A stretch of DNA of 64,000 nucleotides from Trichosporon coremiiforme (GCA_039545355.1 BCJJ01000014.1:1057914-1121913); one strand, 5' to 3'. Shown: positions 19,067-31,360, counted from the stretch's first letter. The notes: a model not told the origin generated them from the letters alone. Numbers and translations are program-made.

Positions 19067-19254
19067 ACTTTGGGTTACTCTGTACGAATATGCATTATCT
19101 AGTCTCATCATTGTGTTGCTTTCTTGTCGCATTCCCTGCCCTGTTTTATCGTAAGAGTTAACCGTCAGTCATGTCGAAGTAACACGTAGTGCAACCCATC
19201 GTTCCGATTAATGTGTCATGTGCTTCTGCCTTCTACATACATCTACAGATCGGT

Positions 19255-20232
19255 CTACAGGGAGAGGTAGTCCTTGACCTCCTCCTCGCTGAGCTTGCGG
19301 AAGGTGGGCTTCATGCGTTCTCCGTCGGGGACGACGAGCTGCTCGGCAGTGGGAACAGTGACGATGCCGATCTCGATCGTGTCCGGGGTCATCTGTCCCT
19401 CAAAGCCCTCCTTGAGGGTGAGGAGGGCGGTGTGGATGGCGTCCTCGAGCGAGAGGTCGTCATTGTACCGCTTCTCCAGGAACGTCTTGGCGTTGACCAT
19501 GTTCTTTCCGATCGCGCTCGCCTTCCACGCCCAGTACGATCCCGACGGGTCGACCTGGTACAGCGACTGGTTGCGGTGGTCGTCCCAACCCGCAATCAGG
19601 AGCGAGATACCGTACGGTCTGACACCACTGGAACGTCAGCTTTTCAAAGGCGGTCACATCCAAGCTGCACTGTACTCACCCCGACTGCGTCGCCTTCTGC
19701 ATAACCGCCGCGACCTCCTGCACGAGGACCTTCGTGGGAGGGTACTCGCCGTAGACCTTCCAGTACGCCTGCGCGATCTTGCGCGCCTTCGCAACCAGGA
19801 CACGGAAGTCCGGACCCATGCCACTGTACACAATGCCGATGTTGGGGCAGATCGTCGCAACGTTCTCGATCACTGACGTGTCGAGCAGCGCAGACGTCTG
19901 CTTCTTCTCAGTCGCAAGGACGACACCATTCGTCGCTGTGTTTGTCAGCTAACATACTGGAGGCCTTCGCAGCTGGATGTTGCGTAAAACACTTCAGCAA
20001 GCTCGACGCACCCTTGATTCCGAGAGAGGTCGTTCCGCCAGCAACGGCCGCGAGCGCATGCTCGATCTGGACGAGCTTGCCCGACGGCGAGAATGTTGTG
20101 AGCGAGAATCTGCTGTCAGCCATTGCCCTCGGGGCCCTACAGAGGCTGGCAGAACAGCCTACGCAGACTTCCGGGTGAGTGTCACCGCTCCCAAACTCAC
20201 GAGTAGGCGCCGCCTCCTCCTGGTGCGGACAT
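19255..20232 (-). CDS. PRE8: 20S proteasome subunit alpha-2
   Basis: Four exons: 20232-20201, 20109-20012, 19935-19680, 19627-19255. They sum to 759 nt (252 aa, yeast Pre8 is 250). The N-terminus [20 protein letters not shown] leads into [13 protein letters not shown], the alpha-subunit signature. [40 protein letters not shown] and [20 protein letters not shown] follow and match the alpha-2 type. It is a structural subunit of the outer alpha ring of the 20S core and has no catalytic Thr. Donor forms include GTGCGT. The gene is divergent from CRD1 across about 260 bp and converges with ERB1. Confidence 0.96.
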
Positions 20233-20493
20233 GATGTGCGATGTGGTTGATGAGGACGCTGACAGGCGTTGATGCCTCTAGCTTGAACAGTGACGAACGC
20301 GACAGCGTCAGAGACCTGGCTGACGGAATGTCTATCCAATCCACCCACTTAGGCACGTGGTGGACATGACGTGCGGATGCGGCGGGACGCGGGCGGGTCG
20401 GGTGACAATGAGATTTCGGAGCAAAAGATCAGCCTCCTCTGCATTGCATTCGTCAGCTCACCGCCTCTCAACAGGTCAACGACTTCGATACCC
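20233..20493. promoter_or_regulatory. Divergent PRE8/CRD1 promoter
   Basis: 261 bp lie between the two chosen start codons. If the in-frame ATG at 20371 were used for CRD1, the shared promoter would shrink to 138 bp. I did not find a clear PACE-like proteasome element by eye. Confidence 0.45.
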
Positions 20494-21412
20494 ATGCCCG
20501 CCTCCGTTGGGTTGTGCGCGGTCCGCCGCGTCGGGCTCGGCGTTAGCCGTCTGACTCCGCTCGCCCGGCCAGGACTTGCCGCGTTCAACTGCCGCGCGCC
20601 TGCTCTTCCTCGGCAGAACCTGAACTTGTCCGCTCGCGCCTTCTCCGTGTCGTCGTTCCTGCGCTCTTCTTCTTCGCCGGCACCTCCAACACCCTCGACG
20701 CCGCCTCCCCCTCCGGAGAAGGAGAAGAAGGAGGACACGGAGCTGCACGAGTCGCCGTACACGCTGCCGAACGCTCTGACGCTTGCGCGTATTATCGCCT
20801 GCCCCTTCCTCGGATGGGCGATCGTGAAGGGCGACTTCGCATCAGCGACGGGGATTCTTGCCGTGAGCGGCTTCACGGACTGGCTCGACGGATACCTTGC
20901 ACGCAAGTGGAACCAGAAGTCCGTCCTCGGGTCCATCATTGACCCGATGGCTGATAAGATGCTCATGACAACACTCGTCGTTGCGTTGACCTACGAGGGT
21001 CTCTTGCCTCGTGAGTATGATGTCGAATAGTGACAGCTGTTGGCCCCCACTATCTAAGCTAATCTCAGTCCCCCTCGCCGGCCTCATCTTCGGTCGCGAC
21101 CTGGCCCTGTCCCTCTGGGCGTTCTACCTCCGGTACAAGTCTCTTCCCCCGCCCAAGACATGGGCGCGGTACTGGGACCCCTCCATGCCTAGTGCCGAGG
21201 TCCGCCCAACGCAGATCAGCAAGGTGAATACTGCGCTGCAGCTCCTGCTCATGGGTGTGACGACGGTCTCTCCTTTGCTGCACACCGACATCACGCCGGG
21301 ACTGCAGGCGCTGCAGCTCATCGTAGCGACGACGACGATCTGGAGCGGTCTCAGCTACGTCGGCAACTCGGGCTTCAAGATTCTGAAGCAGCCGCTGAAG
21401 AAGAACAAGTAA
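20494..21412 (+). CDS. CRD1: Cardiolipin synthase, mitochondrial
   Basis: Two exons, 20494-21010 and 21069-21412, sum to 861 nt (286 aa). The N-terminus is Arg/Ser/Leu-rich without acidic residues (MPASVGLCAVRRVGLGVSR), fitting a mitochondrial presequence. A Pro/Lys/Glu linker follows. The CDP-alcohol phosphotransferase motif is complete: D-x2-DG-x2-AR-x8-G-x3-D-x3-D in DWLDGYLARKWNQ plus KSVLGSIIDPMADK. TLPNALTLARIIACPFLGWA just before it is the family's first membrane helix, and several hydrophobic segments follow. The eukaryotic enzyme joins CDP-diacylglycerol and phosphatidylglycerol to make cardiolipin in the inner membrane. An in-frame ATG at 20371 would add 41 residues but gives a less typical presequence. 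A PGS1-type enzyme is excluded because it has a different (HKD) fold. Confidence 0.92.
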
Positions 21413-21638
21413 ACCACTCCACAACCGCATCACCCTCTCGACGCTCGCTCCCCGCTCCGCACTCAACTTGGCATACAGGCAACTGAAACGGCACAGACTT
21501 GGGGATCCTCGGAACAATTTTTGCATATTCATATACAGACTGCATGTATTTCTACCAATTGGACCGACTTCACTAACGCTAACGCTAATTATACGGGGTT
21601 CACGCAGCGTATCGTCGATTCCGGCGTCAGGACGCTGC

Positions 21639-22672
21639 TCACCTAAAGCAGAAACCCGGGTAAACCGGATCCTCGGGATCGATGTAGAACTCGGACTTGG
21701 CGACCAGATTCGCCCTCCCACGAACACGAGGAATGCACCCTGGGAACTCGGTCGGCGAGTCTACCAGCTTGTCGATGGTAGCGCGGAACGTGGTGCCGAC
21801 GATACTCTCGTGGATCAGCACCGAGCCCTCCTTCATCCTCCCTTCCGCCAGCAGACTCGCAACACGGGCGGCCGTGGCACTCCCACATGGGGACCGGTCG
21901 ACCTCCCCATCAGCGAAGACGGTGACGTTCCTCTGCCGGATCTCGTTCCCCTCGCCATGGGCCTCAGCGCGCGAGTTTGGCGGGAGGTCCTCGTAGAACA
22001 CGACGCCGTAGAGATCATAGTCGCCATAGATCGCCATATCGTTCGGTGCGAGAGTGGCCTTGATCTGCCTCGCGAAGCTGATCAGGGCGTCGTGGTTCTC
22101 GGGCCGCACCACGAGGGGAGAGGGCATGGTGGCGTAAACGGCTCCGGCGAAGGTGAGATCGATCTGCGTGTCCAGGACCGAAACGTTGCGCTTCAGCATG
22201 TAAGCCGGCACAGACACGAAGTCGGTGTACTCCACCTTCCCGTCCCTCATGTGCACATCTGCCTTGACCCTTCCACTGGGCACATCGATGACGACCTCGT
22301 TCAGTCCCTCCTTCGGCTCGACAATTTGGTGGTACACAGCCCAAGACCCCAACGCGATCGTGCCGTGCCCACAAGCTTGGAGAATCCGTCCTTGTGCCAG
22401 AACAGAACCCCGAAATGCGCCCCCTCATTGGCGGGGAGGAGGAAACAGCCATACATGTCTGCATGGCCACGCGGTTCGAGGCAGAGCGTCTTGCGCAGTG
22501 TGTTCAGGGGGTGGTTGTTCTGCGATATGATCTGGCGCCGGAAGTCGCCCACTGAGGGGATCGAGGCGGGGAGCATGGAGGCTGGTGGGCGCACGATGCG
22601 GAAGGGCTCGCCGGCTGTGTGCCAGTCTTCGGCTTGGAGCCAGTAGGGTTCGAAGGACTTGCTGCTCGCCAT
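21639..22672 (-). CDS. Proline racemase / hydroxyproline epimerase family, frameshifted
   Basis: Two overlapping frames encode one protein: the N-terminal part from ATG 22672 to about 22375, and the C-terminal part from there to 21639. The span is 1034 nt, one short of 345 codons. The N-terminal frame ends in VLFWHKDGFSK, and the C-terminal frame resumes immediately with CGHGTIALGSWAVYHQIVEP, the first catalytic Cys motif. The two frames meet at AAGCTTGTGGGCAC and no GT-AG intron fits. A one-base deletion (pseudogene) or a sequencing error is the simplest reading. The second catalytic motif DRSPCGSATAARVASLL keeps Cys, as in proline racemase and 4-hydroxyproline epimerase; 3-hydroxyproline dehydratases have Thr there. 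The product would isomerise proline or hydroxyproline at C-alpha. It diverges from GAL1 and converges with CRD1. Confidence 0.85.
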
Positions 22673-23240
22673 GGCTGTGTCTGTCGTGAATCGTGGAGCT
22701 GATGGTTGTGAGAACGTTACAGTTGCCCGCCTGTTTTGTTGACTGCAGACAGGTCCGGGGACGGCCTGATCACAAGACAGCCATGACGTACGGACGTCGC
22801 CGAAGTCGGCTTTCAGGCACCGGCGCTGTCACCGGCTGTTTCTGCTTCTGAATCGTGCTCCTCATGCAGCACGTAGCAGGCAGACAAGCACCTGCAACAC
22901 ACTGCCGAAGGATATCCGCCCTATGCAGATCCGACTGAGGCAGTAGCGTTATCTGCACGCATTGCGTGTTGCATTATGGTTGCAAAATGGGATCAGGTCG
23001 AACGGGAATTCATGTACCGACGCCACGTGCGCGAACGGGAAGAATGCAAGTGGCCGAGATCGAGATTTGATAATCGTCACTGTCCAGCCGCGAATGCGGG
23101 GTGTTGATATGGATCGTCTGACTAGGCTTGTCTTCCTTCTTCGTCTTCCCTCTTCCCTCTCTTCCCGTTTTGCTTCGTCACACCAGATACGCCAGCTCCC
23201 CTTTTCTCACACGACTGATCAGAACACCTAAGGAAGCACG
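22673..23240. other. Divergent upstream region of racemase-family gene and GAL1
   Basis: 568 bp with no supported gene. The last ~100 bases before GAL1 are CT-rich (about 23130-23190). I did not recognise a convincing Gal4-type CGG-N11-CCG site by eye. Confidence 0.4.
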
Positions 23241-24932
23241 ATGGCAGCCGCGCAACCCCTCAACGTGTTCCAGAGCGTGAAGGACGTGTACCCTGCGTCT
23301 ACGCTGCCGAAGGAGGAGTGAGTACACAGGAGCTATCAGATGGAAAGCGAGCTGACAGACAGAAAGCGGTGGGCAGATCTCGTCTCCCGATTTGAGCAGG
23401 CATACGGCGCCAAGCCGACGTACATCGCCCGCGCTCCCGGTCGCGTCAACATCCTTGGCGAGCACGTCGACTACTCCCTCTTCGTGCGTTAGCCTATGCG
23501 CTCTCGCTAACGCTCAGCCCGTTCTTCCCGCCGCTATCGAGCAGGACATCCTGATTGCACTTCGACCAACGACCGATCTCCGGGTGCGCATCGCCAACGT
23601 CGACGAGAGGTTCAAGCCGGCGTCATTCGAGCTGAAGCACACCGACAAAGGGTGGGACGCTGATCTCGTGCCCGTCAACGAGGGCGGAGGTTGGGAGAAC
23701 TACGCCAAGGTCGCTATTCTCGAGTGCCTTGCGCAATTCTTCCCCGATGGTACGCGGGAGGGCAAGCCGCCCGCCGGCCTCGACCTCATGATGGCGGGCA
23801 ACGTGCCGCCCGGAGCTGGTCTTAGCGTGAGTACTGCAGCTGGAACGAAGCGCCCCAGCTGACAAGCAGAGCTCGGCCGCCTTCGTCGTCGCCAGCGTCA
23901 TCATGTTCCTCGCCGCGAACAACATCACGGGTCTGACAAAGGGCGACATCGTCAAGCTCGCCATTGCCTCAGAGCACCGCATGGGACTGCGAACAGGCGG
24001 CATGGACGTGAGTTAACATTTGTCGGCGTAACTGACAGCAGCAATCGGCCAGTGCCCTCGGAATGGCCAACTCGGTCCTTCACCTCTCCTTCCACCCGTC
24101 GCTGGAGGCGACCCCTCTGCCTCTCCCACCTCAGCTCGCGGTGGTAATCACGAACTCACTTGCGCCTCACGGACTCGTCGACGATGCGCCAGAACGCTAC
24201 AACCTGCGCGTCGTCGAGGTTCTGTGTGCCTCCCGCTTGCTGCTGCACGCGTGGGGTGTGGACGACCCGCGCGCCGTGGCGGGCGAGGAGGGGCGAGTCT
24301 GGCTCCGCGAAGCGGTCGACCTGCGGGAGAAGGCCACGTCCGAGAAAGAGATGTACGAGCGTGCCCTGTCTGACCTCGACTCCGTTCTGGGTGCCGACGG
24401 CCGTGCCTCGAAGGGCTGGAGCAGGGACGAGATGGTGTCCGCCTCCGGCATGTCGGCCAGCGACTTTGAGAAGACGTATCTCGACTTCATCCCCGTTCGC
24501 TGCGAGCGCTTCCAGCTCCACAAGCGCGCGAAGCACACGTTCGAGGAGTCCTTGCGAGTCGCCCGGTTTGCGGAGCTGTGTAACGAGATCGCCTCGGACC
24601 CTTCCAAGGCTGACGCCGGCGCGAGCGAGCTCGGCCAGCTGCTGAACGGGTCGCACGAGAGTCTGCGCGACCTCTTTGACGCCACCGTGCCGCAGGTCGA
24701 GACGCTGAGGGACATTTGTCTGAAGAATGGAGCTCTGGGTGCGCGCCAGACGGGTGGTGGATGGGGAGGGGCTGTCATCTCCCTCCTGCCTGCTGACCAG
24801 GTGCCCGACTTTGTGGAGAAGGTTACGAAGGAGTACAAGGCTTACGAGGGACTGAGTAAGGAGAAGCTGGACGAGGTGGCTTTCGCTAGCATGCCCGGGT
24901 CGGGGGCGGGAGTGTACAAGGTGCCCCAGTAG
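23241..24932 (+). CDS. GAL1: Galactokinase
   Basis: Five exons: 23241-23317, 23363-23483, 23518-23826, 23870-24007, 24042-24932. They sum to 1536 nt (511 aa). All galactokinase landmarks are present in order: [16 protein letters not shown] (sugar-binding and GHMP N-terminal signature), [17 protein letters not shown] (ATP-binding glycine/serine loop), RTGGMDQSASALG (catalytic Asp region) and [15 protein letters not shown] (C-terminal GHMP motif). The enzyme phosphorylates galactose at C1, the first step of the Leloir pathway, in the cytosol. The Leloir partners GAL7 and GAL10 are not in this window. Intron 4 ends in CAGCAG, so splicing may add or omit one Gln right at the conserved MDQ; the downstream AG gives the canonical spacing. 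Confidence 0.96.
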
Positions 24933-25766
24933 TGCATAGAGAGTCTGTAGACGTCGGCATGTTATGTTCTAGTATGACCATTGAAGTCGAGTGTGATCGA
25001 AGCAGCCATGGGCGACTCGCTGTCGAGAATGTGAGGCTCGGGGTTGAGGACGGTGTGGGGGATGGACAGGCACGGGGGCGGCGGTATGTCTATGGTGAAT
25101 TTTGCGATAGCTCGGGCTGGGGTGGTCCGCTGCGCGCTGCCGTTAGAGCGGGCAGTTCAGGCGTCCCGCCTTATTTTGACCCAGGTAGACCCAGGTACAT
25201 TGAATCATCCGCCACCCGGCACATCGCAATCGTCCACCTACGGGCTACGGGCTACGGGGCGGACACGCCGAGCAAACAGTCCAGACAACATTTTACTCAC
25301 TCCTCTCAACACCATCCACACCACCACCACCCCCGACTCGCTTCGGCACACAATCCTTTAGGATCAAAGAGTGAGTCAATCACATCCACGATGGAAGACG
25401 GGCAGGACGTGGCGCAGAACTCCACGCATCAGCCTCACCCTTGTGGATAGGACAGCAGTGTCTGGCGGCGGACGGCGGATGGCGCGGTCTGCGGCGTACA
25501 TGCCGAGCCTCCGTCAGGATTTTAGTCCTGCTGGTCTCCGACGTGGACCGTCCACCGCTGCAGCCTGTTACACGCCACCCCACATTGGACATTGCGACAT
25601 GGGCATGGGCCATGCATGCACCATCTACCCGTTTCTTATCTTTCTTCCTATCTTTCTTTCTCTCTTCTCCACCTGGCTTTGTGCCCTCTCGGTCTACACG
25701 TCGCTTACACGCCAGACCGCCCCGTTCTACTGATCCACCCCGTCACTCCTTTACCCCAGGCAGTGC
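24933..25766. other. Intergenic / GDA1 leader
   Basis: No supported gene. The half nearer GDA1 is pyrimidine-rich, with a TTTCTTTCTT-type tract near 25640-25675, and probably contains promoter and 5' leader. A GTGAGT near 25370 could be the donor of a leader intron, but I cannot place the acceptor securely. Confidence 0.4.
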
Positions 25767-27848
25767 ATGACACAGGCGTCCTCAGGTCCCTCCCGGTCGC
25801 CCTCCCCCTCCCTCTCCTCAACTCCATCGCAGACCGACACCGACGGCCCGCCCCCTCCGCACGGCATCGATCTCACCTCCCTCCGCCGACGCGTGCGCGC
25901 CGCCTCCATCTCCTCCTCCAACTCTCCCCCCTCTCCGAAAGCGGCCAAGGACGAAATGTTCAACCGCAACAGGTACCAGCAGCTGCCGACTAACAACAAC
26001 GGCCAGCGCCGCCGTGCAGGCGGGTTAACCGCTTGGAAGCGGTATGCCCTCCTTGCCGTCGCCGGTGCCTTCATCGTCTTCACGGCCTTTGCCCTTTTCC
26101 ACCCTGGCGGCAACGATGTCGGATTCGAGGAGACGCCGCGTGAGTGTACCCAGCTCCCCGGTTGAGGCTCTTAGCTGACGACAGAAACGTACACGCCCAA
26201 TCTTGACGATACCAAGGTTGCGCAGCCGGACCAGGGCGACTACTACGAGCAGGACGAGTACAAGTCCCCGCCCCTCGTTTCCGTCGAGAACAAGGAGGAC
26301 GAGCACAAGGACGAGACGATGAACATTCTCCCCGTCGGCGACATGGACCCGACGAAGCAGAAGGGCGACGCGGCCGAACACGAAAAGGTGCCGACGCAGG
26401 ACAACGGCGAGGTGCCGAAGCCCATCGCGGGCGAAGAGGACCTCGAGGACGACTCTGGTCTCTCAAACGTCGGCTTCAACCACCCCACGAGCTTTGAGAC
26501 GGACAAGGACCCGCGCACGTCGACGTACTGCACCGAGCCCCACGACGCCTCCAAGCCGATCGTGCAGTACGTGCTGACGATTGACGCTGGCTCGACCGGT
26601 AGCCGTATCCACGTCTATAAGTTCCACAACTGCGAGGAGATGCCCCAGCTCGAGTACGAGACGTTCAAGATGCTGAACCCCGGTCTGTCGGCATTCAGGT
26701 CTGACCCGGAGGCCGCCGCGCGCTCCCTCGACCCGCTGATGGAGGAGGCCAAGCGCGTCATCCCCGAGGACATGTGGGGCTGCTCTCCCGTCGAAGTCAA
26801 GGCTACTGCCGGTCTCCGCCGTCTCGGAACCAAGGAGGCGGACGCGATCCTCGCTGCTGTCCGCTCGCACCTCGAGAAGGGCTACAAATTCCCCGTCGGT
26901 GGCGACGACGCCGTCGAGATCATGGACGGCAGCAAGGAGGGCGTCTACGCTTGGATCACGGCCAACTACCTGCTCAAGAACATTGGCGAGGGCACCAAGT
27001 CGAAGGAGACGCTTGCTGTCATGGATCTTGGCGGCGCGTCGACGCAGATCGTGTTTGAGCCTCAGTTCGCGACGCCCGATGAGCACATGATCGACGGTGA
27101 CCACAAGTACGAGCTCCAGTTCGGCGGCAAGAACTACTCGCTCTACCAGCACTCGTACCTGAACTACGGCCTGATGCAGGCGCGGCGCAGCGTGCACAAC
27201 CTGGTCGCGTTCACGTGGTCCTTCTCCCAGTCGACTCTGGACTGGGACAAGCTCTCAGAGAAGCACGAGATTGCCAACCCCTGTCTGTCGCACAGCACGT
27301 CGCGCATGGTGACGCTCGACCCGCCCGGCCGCTCCCCCGTCAACGTGACGATGCACGGCTCGAACGGCGACTACGACGCGTGCAACCGCCTCGTCGAGCT
27401 CGTCATGGCCAAGGACGCAGTGTGCGAGGTCAAGCCCTGCTCCTTCAACGGCGTGTACCAGCCCGCGCTGATCGACACCTTCCCGCGCGGCAAGTTCCTG
27501 GCCCTCTCGTACTTCTACGACCGGATCGTGCCCCTCCTCTCCTCCTCGACCGAGGGGGGCAAGATCACCCTCGGCGAGCTGAAGCAGATGGCGCAGGACG
27601 TGTGTGCCGGCCCGGAGAGCTGGAAGAAGCGCTGGGGAGGCGACGAGACGGCCATGGCTGAGCTCGAGGACAGGCCCGAGACCTGCCTCGACCTCACCTT
27701 CATGCACGGTCTTCTTGGACTGGGTTACGAGCTGCACGAGGAGCGCGAGCTCCTGCTCGAGAAGAAGCTGGAGGGCGTCGAGCTCGGCTGGGCGCTGGGA
27801 GCGGGTCTCGCGTTGGTCGAGAAGGCCGAGCTCAAGTGCCTGGCGTAA
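25767..27848 (+). CDS. GDA1: Golgi guanosine-diphosphatase
   Basis: Two exons, 25767-26139 and 26185-27848, sum to 2037 nt (678 aa). It is a type II membrane protein. A Ser/Pro-rich cytosolic tail of ~90 residues is followed by one membrane anchor (YALLAVAGAFIVFTAFALF, about residues 92-110). A long acidic stalk follows, then the GDA1/CD39 nucleoside phosphatase domain from about 250. The apyrase conserved regions are clear: VLTIDAGSTGSRIHVY (ACR1), VKATAGLRRLG (ACR2), MDLGGASTQIVFEPQF (ACR4) and HSYLNYGLMQAR. In the Golgi lumen the enzyme converts GDP to GMP after mannosyl transfer, so that GDP-mannose can be imported by exchange; this supports N- and O-glycosylation and capsule or wall mannans. 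The stalk is longer than in S. cerevisiae Gda1 (518 aa). Ectoapyrase Ynd1 is less likely because there is no C-terminal anchor. Confidence 0.93.
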
Positions 27849-28313
27849 GCCGAGCGCGAAGCGCGAGGCGGGCGAGGCGGAGCTTGTCGATGGCGAGAGC
27901 CGACAACGCGACAACGCTCCATCGGCAAGCCAAAACCATCCAAAACAAATGTAAAAACAACACAACCCGCAGCAGACGCCTGCTGCGGTAACGTAACCAC
28001 GATATCCGAAATTTTCTCTTTTGGTCCCTGGGACACCGATAGACATAGCATGCACTTTGCTTAGTAGACACAGAAACAGAGAGACGTGACAGGCACTTAG
28101 TTGTGCCCGTGGTGCTCGAGAGTCGGGAGGCACGAGCCGAACAAGTAGACAGTAAACGGGGGCCGAAATCAGTCGCTGTGCGGCCGTGAGTGCAGAGGGG
28201 CAGAGGGGCAAGGTCCCAAGTGGGAGGTGTTTTTGCCTACTCCACAAATGTGCAGCCGGCCAGACAATTTCGACGCCGTTGTGAGAGGTGCGACCGCGCC
28301 GTCTCATTCTGCG

Positions 28314-28398
28314 TGAAGAGCGCCTGAAGAGCACCTGAAGAGCGCCTGAAGAGCGCATGAAGAGCGCATGAGGAGCGCATGATGAGCGCCTGAGGAGG
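28314..28398. repeat. 11-bp tandem repeat, about 7.5 copies
   Basis: The unit TGAAGAGCGCC is repeated with one- or two-base changes (GCACC, GCGCA, TGAGGAG, TGATGAG). It lies in the gene-poor block downstream of GDA1. Units of 11 bp do not preserve a codon frame, so a coding role is unlikely. Confidence 0.85.
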
Positions 28399-28590
28399 TC
28401 TCAGAGCCCTCAGAGATGACACATCGCCGCCAATCGATCGCGAGAGTCGAAAAGGCGAGTGACCCGTGGTCAATCGAGCCGAGATGCTTGTACAGTAGTC
28501 CGCTCTAATCCGCTCGCTGCGCATTGAAGCGCATGCTCAGTTGCTTGCCAGATTTGCCTCTCTACATATAATCCGTGAGTGTCTACCACC

Positions 28591-28620
28591 GCAGCCTGCC
28601 GCAGCCTGCCGCAGCCTGAC
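28591..28620. repeat. 10-bp tandem repeat, 3 copies
   Basis: GCAGCCTGCC occurs three times head to tail; the last copy ends in GAC. Confidence 0.8.
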
Positions 28621-31360
28621 GTGTGAGATGTCAGAGCGTGTCGATGCCCGTACGGGCAAGTGAAATCTGAGAGCAAGATGTATCAGAGCGTGTCACAACC
28701 CCTCTTGCGGGCCAATCAGTTCGCGACGGCAGCCAGCGTGTCAGCGTGTCAGCATGAATGTGTCAGAGACAAGAGATAAAGTTGGGTCAAATGCGAACGA
28801 CCCAGATTCTTGGGCCGGTATATTGCTCCGTTATTGCCTCGGGTCTGGTTCGGAACTGGGTTGGCTGGCCGGGGCAAACGGGGCGAACGGGGTAATGGTC
28901 TGTAACGAGAGAGCGGAACGACTGGTCTCTCCTCTCACGTCTCTTATAGGACTCCCTGCACGATCTCGAGGCTCGCATGGCTCTCGTGACTAACGGCATG
29001 CAGCTGGTGAGTGTCCAGAGGGTGGAGGGTGAGCTATGCCGGAGGACTCGAGGCATGAGAGCTCAGGTGAGGGCCGAATGAAACTGGGTTCAACTCTGGG
29101 CCCGTCTCCGGACCGGGTCGACCCTGTGCTACCCTCATACGGCACTGGAGCAGAGTGACGTCTCAGCTCAGCATGAATTGTTACACGTCCCTGGCCACTC
29201 GAGCTCTTTTCGGACCTAGCAACGCGTCGTCTCTCTTCATGCTCTTCCCCACACTATGCCAGGTGTTATGGCATCATCCAGATAGTCCCATTCTGCACAG
29301 ACATCCTCATACTGGAATAACCAGACTAGATCTACTAGCACCGGGGTACAGCGGGCTGGGTCAATCCACACGAGTTGTTAGCAGAGTGGCCGAGTTGCCA
29401 CACCTGCGTATCAGAGATGTGGGCACGATGCACGAGGGTGACTTGTCAACTGGGTTCGACTGGGATGCGGGAAGAGTGTCACAGGATCGACCTCCTTGCG
29501 TCCCTTCCCTCGACATGCTCGACACGCTCTGATCCTCTGGCTTCCCGCCGTCGCGTTGTACCTCCTGATCATCCCACCCCTGGTGCCCCTGCAGCTCTCA
29601 TGCGTCTCTGTCTAGCCGTTTAGCGTCGTCTCAGATCATCCTCGGTCCAGACACAAGTCCCAGACGCGCCAACCCAGACTTGCCGAGACACCAATGATCC
29701 AGTACTGTCTGTCCCAGCCCAACCTACAACCTACTGGTTGACAGAGCTGCGTCGATTCCAGCTGCACAAGCTTTACAGAAAGCAGCCGGCTGCAAACGCA
29801 GCTCCTAACAAGGTTGCGGACCATTTGGGCTGCAACACGCGCGTGCGAGCTCGGCGTCCCCGTCAGCCCGTAGCCCGCTCCCCGTCACGGGCATCACGGG
29901 CAACTGGGCAAGGCACATCTACGCGCTGTCCAGGACAGGGGCAGGACGAGCTTACACCGAGCCTCGAGCATGCAGCATCCCCGTCACCATGCAGTCAGTC
30001 TTTGTCGCAATGCATGAGCTTGCCACCGCCCATCTCTCTTGAACAGCAGACGACAGCGTTTCCAACGTTTCAACACGACAGCATTACTCTCCGATACTCT
30101 TCTCCTAGAAACCTGTGCATCCTCGAACCTCGAACCAACACTACTCCTTGCAACTCCTGACCTAATCGAACCCAGCCGACACGCCGTCCCCTCACAACGC
30201 GCACAACCGACGCCCCCCTCAATCCAAAGCACGGCACCGAGCTTGCACGCTTGCTTCTCGCCATCTGCCCCGAGGTCCATACGTCCTGCCCATCAAGCAC
30301 CGAACCGCATCGCAGCTTCGACGCCCGGTCAACCCAGCTCCAGCACAGCCAGCCCAGCTCGAGCCCCCGTCGCAATCGACGAGCAACCAAGACCCACTCG
30401 ACTGCACGCGAAACTCGTGACTTTTGCTCGTCGCTCAGTCGCTGAGAGACCGACGACCGAAAACGGAAGGATCAGGCAGGACCGAGCGTCATCTGCCCTT
30501 CTCCCTCCTCTCTGCCCAGCTGCCCCGCTGCCCGCCCAGCTGACAGCTGGTTGTTCGACCCGTCCGACCATCCGTCGAGCGATCGAGTGACTGTCCGACC
30601 GACAGTCGCCTCCACACAGGTCCTTACGGTCCACGCTCCGAAACCGCCTGCACACAAGGCGGACCGACCGACAGTCGACCGACGCGCACCGGACCGTGCA
30701 TACTGCGCCTCGGCACATACCGCCCCTGTTGTGTGCCTCGGACCCTCGACGTCCCTCGACGCTCCTCCCACCCTACCGTCCTCTGACGCTACCTGACGTC
30801 CCACCTGACGTCTCACGTCTCACGAGAGGACGAGAGAAGATCAGTGTTTCCGACGAGCACATTCAGACTGCGGACAGACGCTCGTGCACGACGCAACGCC
30901 ACCTGCTTGTACCTGCCCGCCAGACTGCCCAGCCAGCCCCAGCTGTCAAGCCTTGCACGCCAGATCCAGGTGCTCTCCTGCTTCCGAGCACTGTCATCGA
31001 CGTCTATCCGGCCCTCTCCTCAGCCCTCTCGACCCCGTTCGAGTAGCCCACCCCTCCCAGCGGAAGCTCCCACGTACCTCACTGCAGCCCTGCTTGCTCC
31101 CTGCTCCCCACATCCACCCACGCTCCCTGCTTGCTCCCTACTTGCTCCCTCCTGCACTCCCTACGCTTCCGACCGCCACCTTTGCCACAGCCTACGCCGC
31201 CAGCTCACCTGACCCGAGCCGGCCCTCTCCCCTCCGCGAAACCCACCAAGTTGCATTCCCTGTACCCAAGACGTGCCGGTTGTCTTCCACACAACCCGCA
31301 CGCAGCCCCCAGCAATCGCAATTCTCTACAACTCGACGCACGCGTTCCACACCTACTCGA

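Noticed and set aside
17156..19132. 658-codon frame antisense to ERB1
   Set aside because: A mirror frame produced by GC-biased third positions of ERB1. It is rich in Leu/Arg/Val without motifs.
29379..29480. tRNA-Ser/Leu-like stretch (GTGGCCGAGTTG ... GGGTTCGACT)
   Set aside because: The bases after TTCGACT do not pair with those before it and no acceptor stem forms, so no cloverleaf can be drawn.
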